Shown here piece by piece: positions 1 to 6,291 of a stretch of 7,002 bases of DNA. This DNA comes from Acidobacteriota bacterium. Its GTDB lineage: Bacteria; Acidobacteriota; Polarisedimenticolia; QHYA01. The notes beneath the pieces were generated by a model that was not told where the DNA came from, did no database searches, and was given only the letters and a program-made list of their open reading frames with translations. Made by a program: the position numbers and the translations under genes. The DNA lies in assembly GCA_003223995.1 (NCBI GenBank), contig QHYA01000124.1, forward strand, positions 1-7,002, given 5' to 3'. Each line of letters starts with the position of its first letter. The first letter of the stretch is position 1.

Positions 1-2164
1 CCCCGCTGTGGCCGCGGACAGCCAGGGGAACTTCTACATGGGGATCCTCGCCTATTCCGGGACGGCGAACGGGATCCTCGTCTCGAAGTCGGTGGATGGA
101 GGGGCGACCTTCGCGAATCCTGTCCGGCTCGACAACGGAGGAGACAAGCCTTATATCACCGTGGACCCGGCCAACGACAGCATCTATGTCGTGTGGGAGA
201 ATGACGTGGCGAACGGGCAGGCCATTTTCTTCTCGAAGAGCACCGACCACGGGACCACCTTCACCTCCCGGACACAGATCTCCCACCACATCGGAACGAA
301 CAACGGCGCGATTCCCTCCGTCGGACCCAACGGGGAGATCTACGTCTCCTGGGGGAACTTCGCGGACACGGTCTGGCTCCAGAGGTCCCTCGACGGCGGC
401 AACACCTGGCTCGGCTCCGACAGGGTGGTCCGCAGCGACATCGTTCAGCCCCGCGACCCCCTCAACGGCGGCTTCCGCAATCCGGAGATCGCCGCCAGCG
501 CCACGGATCGCAGCAGCAGCCCCCGCCGCGGCCGCGTCTACGTGATCTGGCCCGACCAGCGCTACGGCGACCCGGACGTGCTTCTCTCCTTCTCCGATGA
601 CAAGGGGGACACATGGAGCAACCCCGTCCGGGTCAACGACGACGTCATCGGCAATAACGCGGACCAGTTCTTCCCCTGGATCGTCGTGGACAGCAGCGGC
701 AACGTCCATGTCACCTTCCTCGACCGCCGCGACGATCCGAACGGCTACCTCTTCGGGATGTACCTGGCGACGTCCACGAGCGGCGGGACGAGCTTCGGTC
801 CCAACATCCGCGCCTCGGACGGTATCTACGGTCCCAGCGGGTTCGGATTCCTCGGCGACTACACGGGCGCCGCCGCGGGGGGCGGCAAGATCCACCCCCT
901 CTGGCCCGACGCGCGTTTCGGGGACGAGGATGTCTTCTCGAGGCCCGTCGACCTCGCCGACTACGATGGGGACGGCATCCTCAACGACGGCGATGGCGAC
1001 GGGCAGTACGCCGATCACCGCTGCACCGGAGGCCAGACGGCCGGCTGCGACGACAACTGCCCCGGGACGCCCAACGCCAACCAGGCCGATCGGGACGGCG
1101 ATCTCGTGGGCGACGCCTGCGACAACTGTCCGGACACTCCCAACACCGACCAGGCGGACACCGACCGCGATGGAGTTGGCGATGCTTGTGACGCCTGTCC
1201 CGGCGTGGTGGGCGGCGACGCGAGCGACCCCGACAGCGACGGCATCCCGACCTGCCGGGACAACTGCCCCAACGCTTACAACCCGAACCAGCTCGACACG
1301 GACGCCGACGGGACCGGCGACGCGTGTGATCCGTGCCCCTTCACCGCCATGAACGACGCCGACGGCGACGGGATCAATGACCGGAAGCCTGCGGAGGTCA
1401 AGACGCTCGATGCGAGCCGCGGGGCGAACGGCTCGGCCTTGCTCTCCTGGACGGCCGCCACTGGCGCCGACGACTACTCGATCAGCCGGGGCGATCTCGC
1501 CGCACTGCCTTCCGGCAGCTACGGGAGCTGTCTGGTCAACGGCGTGTTCGGGACGACCTTCAACGATCCCGCCATTCCCGCAGCCGGGCGCGGGTTCTTC
1601 TACCTCATCCAGGCGCAGAATTTCGACTGCGGCCTGGGTCCTCTCGGTTACAACTCCGCCGAGCACGAGAGGATCAGCAACGATCCGGGCGCCTGCCAGG
1701 GAAGCCCGCATACCGACGCCCACGCGAACGGCGAGACGGCAGTCAAGGGGTCGGTTTCGGGGACCTACCAGGACACGACCTCTTCCAACAATGTCCGGGA
1801 GTCGATCACGGAGGTCCTCTCGCAGGGGGGCAAGCCCTCGTCCCGCTACGATTCCCTCGAGCACCGGTGGACGGTCCAGGTCAGCGCGGGATCCCGCGTC
1901 GAGTTTCACGTGGAGGGATCGCGGACCAACAGCACGGATGGGGACAGCTTCCGGTTCGAGTACTCCACCGACGGGACGACCTTCACGGCCATCTCCCTTC
2001 CGGACCTTCCCCTGAGCGACAACAACACCGATGTCCAGGGGACCCTGCCGGCGACCCTCTCCGGCAACGTGACCTTCCGCGTGGTCGATACGAACCGGTT
2101 GCCCGGAGGTCAGTTCTTCGACACGGTCTCGGTCGACGAACTGTGGGTCCGGACAGTTCCTTGA
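1..2164 (+). CDS. Secreted BNR/Asp-box protein with thrombospondin type 3 repeats (5' truncated)
   Basis: The reading frame is open from base 2 and runs to TGA at 2162-2164, so the N-terminus, including any signal peptide, lies outside the window; the GTG at 8 is probably internal. Counting from that GTG, five Asp-box (BNR) motifs of the S-x-D-G-G-x-T-F/W type sit near residues 26-35, 76-85, 126-134, 195-203 and 255-263, as expected of a sialidase-like beta-propeller. Residues 319-461 form an Asp/Cys-rich TSP3-type calcium-binding array (DGDGDG, DNCP, GDAC motifs). Residues about 462-560 look like a fibronectin-III-like segment, and the last 150 residues look like another beta-sandwich, possibly involved in surface attachment or secretion. 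Asp boxes are structural and do not prove glycosidase activity; I see no assignable sialidase catalytic set. Likely an extracellular or cell-surface protein with unknown ligand. Confidence is high for the architecture and low for the function. Confidence 0.88.
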   Translation, partial: PAVAADSQGNFYMGILAYSGTANGILVSKSVDGGATFANPVRLDNGGDKPYITVDPANDSIYVVWENDVANGQAIFFSKSTDHGTTFTSRTQISHHIGTNNGAIPSVGPNGEIYVSWGNFADTVWLQRSLDGGNTWLGSDRVVRSDIVQPRDPLNGGFRNPEIAASATDRSSSPRRGRVYVIWPDQRYGDPDVLLSFSDDKGDTWSNPVRVNDDVIGNNADQFFPWIVVDSSGNVHVTFLDRRDDPNGYLFGMYLATSTSGGTSFGPNIRASDGIYGPSGFGFLGDYTGAAAGGGKIHPLWPDARFGDEDVFSRPVDLADYDGDGILNDGDGDGQYADHRCTGGQTAGCDDNCPGTPNANQADRDGDLVGDACDNCPDTPNTDQADTDRDGVGDACDACPGVVGGDASDPDSDGIPTCRDNCPNAYNPNQLDTDADGTGDACDPCPFTAMNDADGDGINDRKPAEVKTLDASRGANGSALLSWTAATGADDYSISRGDLAALPSGSYGSCLVNGVFGTTFNDPAIPAAGRGFFYLIQAQNFDCGLGPLGYNSAEHERISNDPGACQGSPHTDAHANGETAVKGSVSGTYQDTTSSNNVRESITEVLSQGGKPSSRYDSLEHRWTVQVSAGSRVEFHVEGSRTNSTDGDSFRFEYSTDGTTFTAISLPDLPLSDNNTDVQGTLPATLSGNVTFRVVDTNRLPGGQFFDTVSVDELWVRTVP
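962..1390 (+). repeat. Thrombospondin type 3 (calcium-binding) repeat array inside the secreted protein
   Basis: In-frame imperfect repeats of about 23 codons are visible. Two adjacent full units cover 1052-1120 and 1121-1189, a divergent unit lacking the usual length follows, and a further full unit covers 1259-1327. Each full unit starts with D-N-C-P, has an N-x-x-Q-x-D-x-D-x-D-G core and ends in G-D-A-C. The paired cysteines and spaced aspartates are the known TSP3 calcium-ligating pattern. The DNA copies are clearly diverged, so the array is ancient rather than a recent tandem expansion. Confidence 0.88.
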
Positions 2165-2253
2165 AGCCGATCCTCCGAGGCAGACCAGGCTGGATTTTCA
2201 TGACCCCTCTCGTTACGGCGTCTCATGAATGACCCGGGCAGAGAGACCATCGC

Positions 2254-2259
2254 AAGGAG
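2254..2259 (+). promoter_or_regulatory. Ribosome binding site fixing the S1-like protein start
   Basis: AAGGAG lies 8 bases upstream of the ATG at 2268. The longer in-frame ATG at 2229 has no Shine-Dalgarno-like sequence before it, so 2268 is the better start. Confidence 0.8.
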
Positions 2260-2267
2260 CCGCAGAC

Positions 2268-3842
2268 ATGCCCGATGAGCGACGGAACCCCGAAAGCCTC
2301 CTCACCCCCCCGCGAGACTCCGGTTCCTCCGGACCGCCCGAGAAGATCGTGCAACCGCCCGGGGAAGAGGAGTTCGGAGAAATGCTCGAAAGCTCGCTTC
2401 AGGCAAGGGCGGTGCAGGAAGGCGAGACCGTCCGGGGAACCATCGTCGCGATCGGCCCGGATGTCGCCTTCGTGGACATCGGGGGAAAGAGCGAAGCGTC
2501 CATCGATGTGGCGGAGTTGAAGGACCCGGAGGGGGATATCGAGGTCGAAGTCGGTGAGACGATCGAGGCGGTGGTCGTCTCCGCAGAGGGCGGGCTGACG
2601 CTCTCCCGCAAGCTGGCGCGTGGCGCCGTGACGCGTCAGCAGATCGTCGAGGCCTTCCGCGCGGGCCTTCCCGTGGAAGGACGAGTCGAGAAGAGCAACA
2701 AGGGCGGCTACGAGGTGAGGATCGCCGGCCAGCGTGCCTTTTGCCCCATCTCCCAGATCGACAAGCTCCGGGTCACCGATCCCGCCGTCCACGAAGGAAA
2801 GCTGTACACCTTCCGGATCATCGAGTACAAGGACGGCGGCAAGAACATCGTCGTGTCGCGTCGTGCCCTCCTCGAGGAAGAGGAAAAGCAGAAGGCGGAG
2901 GAGACGAGGAAGAAGATCGTGCCCGGGGCGGTCCTCGCAGGGCGGGTCGTCTCCGTGCGCGAGTTCGGGGCGTTCGTGGACCTCGGTGGCGTGCAGGGAC
3001 TCCTGCATATCTCGGAGATGGGATGGGCCCGGGTCTCCGACCCGTCGGAAATCGTGAGGCCTGGCGACGAGATCACCGTCAAGGTCCTCCGCGTCGACGG
3101 CGAGAAGGGGAAGATCGCGCTTGGGTTGAAGCAGCTCCTGCCGGATCCATGGTCGAAGGTCGGGGAAACCTACGCTGTTGGCCAGGTGCACCCGGGACGC
3201 ATCGTCCGAGTCCAGGATTTCGGGGCCTTCATCGAGCTTCAACCCGGGATCGAGGCGCTCGCCCACGTCTCGACATTCCCGCCGACGGGGACGCCGGACG
3301 GCTGGAAGAGGACCATCCACTCCGGGAAGAACGGGATGTTCGAGATCCTGAGCATCGATCTCGACCGGAAGCGGATCGGCGTGGCGATGCTCGAGGAGGG
3401 CTCCGCGCGGGCCTCGGCCACGACGGATCGACCCTCCCCGGCGGACGAAGGGGCGGTACCCCATTCCGTTCCCCCGCCCGGCAGGAAGCATCATCCCAGG
3501 ATCGAGCCCGGCGCGAGACTCGCGGGAAAGGTCGAAAAGCACGAGTCCTACGGCGTCTTCGTCTTCCTCGCCCCGGGGCGCACCGGCCTCATGCCGGCGA
3601 GCGAGTCCGGGATGGAGCGCGGCGCGGACCTCAAGAAGGCCTTCCCCGTCGGCAGCGAGATCGAAGTGGTCATCCTCGAGATCGATCCCTCCGGCAAACG
3701 CATCCGTCTGAGCCACAGAGCCGCGCTGGAGGCGGACGAGAAAGCCGAGACCCGCCACTACGCCCAGCGAGCGGGCCGCCAGGAGTCGTTTGGCTCGCTC
3801 GGCGAGAAGCTTCGCGCCGCCCTCTCCGCCCGTCGGAAATAG
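2268..3842 (+). CDS. S1 RNA-binding domain protein, ribosomal protein S1-like (five S1 domains)
   Basis: This 524-residue protein contains five S1 (OB-fold) segments at about residues 51-115, 134-200, 218-290, 303-375 and 413-485. The acidic N-terminal lead (EEFGEML, residues 33-39) and the motifs GGKSEASI in domain 1, KGGYEV/AFCPISQID in domain 2 and FGAFVDLGG/LLHISEMGW in domain 3 follow the order seen in bacterial ribosomal protein S1, which helps mRNA load on the 30S subunit. Domain 3 is the best conserved (it ends in LGLKQLLPDPW); domain 4 starts with the usual DFGAFIEL but its second half is divergent. A low-complexity, Pro/basic linker (about 378-412) separates domain 5. E. coli S1 has six domains and usually sits beside cmk or ihfB; neither gene is here, so this could be the main S1 or an S1-like paralogue. 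Start chosen at 2268 because of AAGGAG; the gene could be read from 2229 without it. It stands 103 bases after the preceding gene and no clear terminator or promoter is seen between them. Confidence 0.9.
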   Translation: MPDERRNPESLLTPPRDSGSSGPPEKIVQPPGEEEFGEMLESSLQARAVQEGETVRGTIVAIGPDVAFVDIGGKSEASIDVAELKDPEGDIEVEVGETIEAVVVSAEGGLTLSRKLARGAVTRQQIVEAFRAGLPVEGRVEKSNKGGYEVRIAGQRAFCPISQIDKLRVTDPAVHEGKLYTFRIIEYKDGGKNIVVSRRALLEEEEKQKAEETRKKIVPGAVLAGRVVSVREFGAFVDLGGVQGLLHISEMGWARVSDPSEIVRPGDEITVKVLRVDGEKGKIALGLKQLLPDPWSKVGETYAVGQVHPGRIVRVQDFGAFIELQPGIEALAHVSTFPPTGTPDGWKRTIHSGKNGMFEILSIDLDRKRIGVAMLEEGSARASATTDRPSPADEGAVPHSVPPPGRKHHPRIEPGARLAGKVEKHESYGVFVFLAPGRTGLMPASESGMERGADLKKAFPVGSEIEVVILEIDPSGKRIRLSHRAALEADEKAETRHYAQRAGRQESFGSLGEKLRAALSARRK

Positions 3843-3885
3843 ACCCCCAGCACTTCCGCGCCCGGAGCGCGTGGAATTCACGGGA

Positions 3886-3913
3886 CTTGACAGCGGCCTA
3901 CACCGCTGCCAAG
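3886..3913. promoter_or_regulatory. Inverted repeat, probable autoregulatory operator of the antitoxin/toxin module
   Basis: CTTGACAGCGG (3886-3896) and CCGCTGCCAAG (3903-3913) are inverted copies matching at 10 of 11 positions around a 6-base centre. The left arm contains a perfect -35 hexamer, so a dimeric repressor bound here would block RNA polymerase. The XRE protein encoded immediately downstream is the obvious candidate repressor; this is inferred from position. Confidence 0.65.
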
Positions 3914-3918
3914 ATAAT
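3887..3918 (+). promoter_or_regulatory. Candidate sigma-70 promoter of the XRE/AbiEii operon
   Basis: TTGACA at 3887-3892 matches the -35 consensus perfectly. The best -10 match, GATAAT at 3913-3918 (5 of 6), lies at a long 20-base spacing; a 17-base spacing would use the poor hexamer CAAGAT at 3910-3915. Either choice places the transcription start at about 3922-3925, at the start codon of the antitoxin gene, implying a leaderless or nearly leaderless mRNA. Confidence 0.5.
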
Positions 3919-3933
3919 TATCATGAGTGATAA
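3913..3933. repeat. AT-rich palindrome and GATAA repeats overlapping the antitoxin start
   Basis: GATAATTATC at 3913-3922 is a perfect 10-base palindrome ending directly before the ATG. TTATCA (3918-3923) and TGATAA (3928-3933) form a second inverted pair around 4 bases, giving three GATAA half-sites in 21 bases of otherwise GC-rich DNA. It may be a second operator site or simply an AT-rich -10 region. Confidence 0.5.
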
Positions 3934-4423
3934 GTTTTCGGCGGAGCAGCCGATAGGCCTCCAGATCCGGCGGCTCCGGCAGGCCCGAGGGTGGACTCTT
4001 GCGGAGCTGGCGAGGCGTGCAGCGACGAGCGCCCCGACCCTCCACCGCTACGAGAACGGCTGGGACAACTTCGAACTGGGCACATTGAGGAAGATCGCTG
4101 CAGCCCTGGGGGCCCGACTCGAAGTCCGTCTGGCGACGGATGGCCGCGCGGCGGCGCCCGGACGGCGACCCGCGCGCGCGGCACTCGTCAAGCTTCTGTC
4201 CCCGTTGTTCTGGGATCGGGATCTCGCCTCCCGGGATCTCGACAAGCACCCGGACTGGGTTCTCGGCCGCGTCCTGACGTCCGGCAATCGAAAGCAGGTC
4301 GCCGCGGCGCGTCGCTACTATGACGATGAAGCCTTCCGCCGGGCCCTGGGGCGCCGCGGCATCGATCCGAAGACACGCAATTACTGGAGCCTGATACTGC
4401 GAGGGGAACGGAGTGCACTCTAA
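3923..4423 (+). CDS. XRE-family HTH regulator with DUF6922-like C-terminal domain, probable antitoxin
   Basis: This 166-residue protein starts at ATG 3923 (MSDKF). Residues about 11-65 are a classic XRE/HTH_3 helix-turn-helix (IGLQIRRLRQ, WTLAELARRA, the recognition segment APTLHRYENG, then LRKIAAALG). After a basic Ala/Pro/Arg linker (about 73-87), residues 88-162 contain LFWD, DLDKHPDWVLGRVLTSG, RYYDDEAFRRAL and KTRNYWSLIL. These match what I know of the DUF6922 family, small proteins often encoded just upstream of AbiEii-type nucleotidyltransferases. The expected role is to neutralise the downstream toxin through the C-terminal domain and repress the operon through the HTH; this is inferred from context. 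No Shine-Dalgarno sequence precedes the ATG, consistent with leaderless translation from the promoter proposed at 3887-3918. The gene overlaps the next by 11 bases, so the pair is translationally coupled. A longer open frame upstream in the same phase is antisense-type noise across the S1 gene. Confidence 0.85.
   Translation: MSDKFSAEQPIGLQIRRLRQARGWTLAELARRAATSAPTLHRYENGWDNFELGTLRKIAAALGARLEVRLATDGRAAAPGRRPARAALVKLLSPLFWDRDLASRDLDKHPDWVLGRVLTSGNRKQVAAARRYYDDEAFRRALGRRGIDPKTRNYWSLILRGERSAL
4401..4406 (+). promoter_or_regulatory. Ribosome binding site for the AbiEii-type toxin
   Basis: GAGGGG lies 6 bases before the GTG at 4413, inside the 3' end of the antitoxin gene. It supports the GTG start and separate initiation of toxin translation within the overlap. 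Confidence 0.6.
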
Positions 4424-5030
4424 GGTGTTGAGCCCCAGGGCCTGGGCTGTCGTGAGAAGGCTGGTCTCCGCGGGGCACCTGGATGGGTGGATCCTCGCCG
4501 GTGGGACCGGCTTGGCCCTCGAGTTCGGACACCGCCTCTCCGAGGATCTCGACTTCTTTCGTGCCGGCGCGTTCGAGCCGCAGTCCCTGATCGACGACCT
4601 CTCGGGGCTCGGTCTTCTCGAGGTTCAAAGCCAGGCGGTCGGCACACTTCACGTCACCCTTGATCGGATACGACTCAGCTTTCTGCGGGCCCAGGCTCCC
4701 CTGCTGTTTCCAGCAACGCCCTACCGCGGTCTGCTGATAGCCGACTCGCGAGACATCGCGGTCATGAAGATCGTGGCCATCGGTGGCCGCGGGAGCCGGA
4801 AGGATTTCGTGGATCTGTTCTTCCTTCTCCGAAGCGGCATGGCTCTCGAGACAGTCCTGGCCCTCGTCCGCCGGCGCTTCACCGGTGTCGACTTCAACGA
4901 GTACCACCTGCTGAAGTCGCTGGCCTACTTCGACGACGCGGAGTCCGAACCCATGCCGCGCATGCTCCGCCGCGCTTCATGGCCGGAGATCAAGAAGACG
5001 ATCGTCGCGGAGGTCAGGCGGCTGTCTTGA
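4413..5030 (+). CDS. AbiEii/AbiGii-family (DUF1814) nucleotidyltransferase, probable toxin
   Basis: This 205-residue protein starts at GTG 4413 and ends with TGA at 5028-5030. The nucleotidyltransferase signature is clear: AGGTGLAL (residues 29-36), GHRLSEDLDFF (39-49, with metal-binding D45 and D47), then the family's distal motif with K119 and RKDFVDLFFLL (129-139). These are the hallmark motifs of the AbiEii toxin of type IV toxin-antitoxin and phage abortive-infection systems; relatives of this fold transfer nucleotides to RNA such as tRNA ends (MenT). The length is shorter than classical AbiEii (about 300 residues) but normal for the compact DUF1814 proteins paired with small DUF6922-type partners. 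It overlaps the XRE/DUF6922-like gene by 11 bases, indicating an operon under the same operator. All recognisable catalytic residues are present, so it looks active. The target is not predictable from sequence. It could alternatively be a housekeeping-like or degraded stabilisation module rather than phage defence. Confidence 0.9.
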   Translation: MHSKVLSPRAWAVVRRLVSAGHLDGWILAGGTGLALEFGHRLSEDLDFFRAGAFEPQSLIDDLSGLGLLEVQSQAVGTLHVTLDRIRLSFLRAQAPLLFPATPYRGLLIADSRDIAVMKIVAIGGRGSRKDFVDLFFLLRSGMALETVLALVRRRFTGVDFNEYHLLKSLAYFDDAESEPMPRMLRRASWPEIKKTIVAEVRRLS

Positions 5031-5108
5031 CTCGGTGCAGCGAGCGCTGGACCTCGTTCAACCCCCCAGGCCGGAAGCCGTAACCAGAGGCTGGCACATG
5101 GCAAAGAT

Positions 5109-6111
5109 CTAGTCCTTGGGGCTACCGTGCAGGAGCGCTTCCATCGGCAGGTTCTGCGCGCCGCTCTCCGCGCAGACGGCATAGACGAGCTCCGGCTCGC
5201 CGTACAAGGCCACCCCCGCGTGCTCGCCCCTCCTGTCGAGAACGTAGAACTTGACCTGGAAGTTACAGGTTGAACAGGTTGGCTTCGCCGCGCCCCGTCG
5301 AACCGGCGGCGCCCACCTCGCCGTCCACATAAAGCCCCGCCCCGAGGATTGGCGAGTCGCCCACACGGCCCGGGATCTTCCAGGCGAGCCCGCTCGTGGA
5401 GGTGGCGCCGCAGATCTCCCCTCTGGCGTTGATCGCGTCGCAGTTGATCGTGCCGTACAGACGCCGCGGGTCGAGAAGCCCTTCGGCGACCATCTGCTCC
5501 CGCGCCCGTCGCGCCGCCTCCGCACGCTTCTCCGGATCGAGATAATGCTCGGGGTCCATTCTGCGCTTCCACTCCAGCCAGAGCTTGCGTGAGTGGTCCG
5601 TGTTGAGATCGTCCTCGACCTTGAAGCCCATCCTGCGAGCGAAGCCCTGAGCGTCCCTTCCGGCGAGCAGATGATGGTCGGTCAGGTCCATCACCGCCTT
5701 CGCGACGAGCGAAGGTGTCCGCACGCCTTCGAGGGCCGCCACGGCGCCGGCGCGCTTCTTCGGGCCATGCATCACCGAGGCATCGAGCTGCACGACCCCC
5801 TCGGCGTTCGGGAGACCGCCGTAACCGACGCTGTCTTCCTCGGGATCCAGCTCCAGGATATTGACTCCCGCGATGACTGCGTCGAGAACATCCTCTCCCC
5901 GAAGGATTCTCTCGAAAACCTCCTGGACGCATGTGCGCGGCCCTCCGTTCTTGAACCTGTTTCCGTTGGCCGATGCGATGACGACGGGCTTGACCGTCTT
6001 CGGTGTCGGGACCGCTGGAGCTTGCCCGAACAGCGGGCGCCCGGCCGCGGCGGCCATCCCGGCGGCCGCGCCCGCTTTGACGAACTCCCGGCGCGTGATC
6101 TTCGACCTCAT
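5109..6111 (-). pseudogene. N4-(beta-N-acetylglucosaminyl)-L-asparaginase (glycosylasparaginase), Tat-exported, frameshifted with internal deletion
   Basis: Start ATG at 6111-6109 is preceded by GAGGAGG with 8-base spacing. The N-terminus carries a Tat signal (TRREFVK, residues 6-12, then an Ala-rich stretch to about FGQA, 28-31), so the enzyme acts outside the cytoplasm. Family motifs of the Ntn-hydrolase glycosylasparaginase follow: YGGLPN near 97-102, LDASVMHG near 109-116, and YGTINCDA with probable autocleavage/nucleophile T221, then ATSTSGLAWKIPGRVGDSP (236-254, substrate-binding R249 and D252) and STGRGEANL (271-279). The frame stops with TAA at 5265-5263 just after NLFNL. The rest of the C-terminus (NFQVKFYVLDRRGEHAGVAL ... 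VYAVC ... LLHGSPKD) continues in another frame from 5264 to the TAG at 5111-5109. From my knowledge of the family, about 40 residues between these pieces are missing, so this is a deletion plus frameshift, not a single-base error. The family cleaves the GlcNAc-Asn bond or related beta-aspartyl compounds. It converges on the toxin gene and diverges from the aminotransferase gene. Confidence 0.82.
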
Positions 6112-6119
6112 GCCGAGGG

Positions 6120-6126
6120 CCTCCTC
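6120..6126 (-). promoter_or_regulatory. Ribosome binding site of the asparaginase gene
   Basis: On the minus strand this reads GAGGAGG, 8 bases before the ATG at 6111. It decides the start in favour of 6111 over the longer in-frame ATG at 6156, and it leaves the Tat motif at the usual distance from the N-terminus. Confidence 0.8.
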
Positions 6127-6162
6127 TTCGCTTGACGGGGCTCGGTTTTTCGTCACCAGAGT

Positions 6163-6168
6163 ATTATG
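6163..6168 (-). promoter_or_regulatory. Weak candidate -10 element for the asparaginase gene
   Basis: On the minus strand CATAAT (5 of 6 match to TATAAT) lies about 50 bases upstream of the ATG at 6111, in the only AT-rich patch of the divergent intergenic region. No good -35 hexamer is found at 16-18 bases, so support is weak. The same patch reads TATTAT (6162-6167) on the plus strand and could serve the aminotransferase gene instead. Confidence 0.25.
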
Positions 6169-6291
6169 TCCACGCGGCGGGGGGAAGACGCCCGCGAAAC
6201 ACCCTCATGGCTTACCGGCTTGCTCACCAGCCCGCGGCCCATCCTCCTCACCGCATCCATCGATCGTGTCCGTGCGCAACGGGGGAAGACC

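Noticed and set aside
1015..1272. Minus-strand open frame with repeated SQAS/SVSAW-type motifs opposite the TSP3 array
   Set aside because: Its repetitiveness is the complement of the TSP3 repeat DNA; it is a shadow.
2229..2267. Longer start (ATG 2229) for the S1-like protein
   Set aside because: No ribosome binding site precedes it, whereas AAGGAG stands 8 bases before ATG 2268.
2223..3881. A 552-codon open frame on the minus strand covering nearly the whole S1-like gene
   Set aside because: It mirrors the codon structure of a GC-rich gene, has no recognisable domain, and its product is rich in R, G, D and L as expected of an antisense shadow. The S1 domains on the plus strand are unambiguous.
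2741..3922. Long in-frame upstream extension of the antitoxin reading frame across the S1-like gene
   Set aside because: The extension overlaps the real S1 frame, is Arg/Gly-rich noise, and the recognisable HTH protein starts cleanly at 3923 behind its own promoter.
5031..5108. Possible bidirectional terminator between the convergent toxin and asparaginase genes
   Set aside because: Only very short complementary arms (AGCC/GGCT) and no T-tract are present, so I cannot support a terminator.
5593..6135. Plus-strand open frames opposite the asparaginase gene
   Set aside because: They are antisense to strong glycosylasparaginase motifs and show no domain of their own.
6112..6156. Longer start (ATG at 6156) for the asparaginase
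   Set aside because: It would put 15 extra charged residues before the Tat signal; GAGGAGG directly precedes the ATG at 6111.
6132..6167. TTGACG (6132-6137) with TATTAT (6162-6167) as a plus-strand promoter for the aminotransferase gene
   Set aside because: The spacing is 24 bases, far beyond the 16-18 that a sigma-70 promoter needs.
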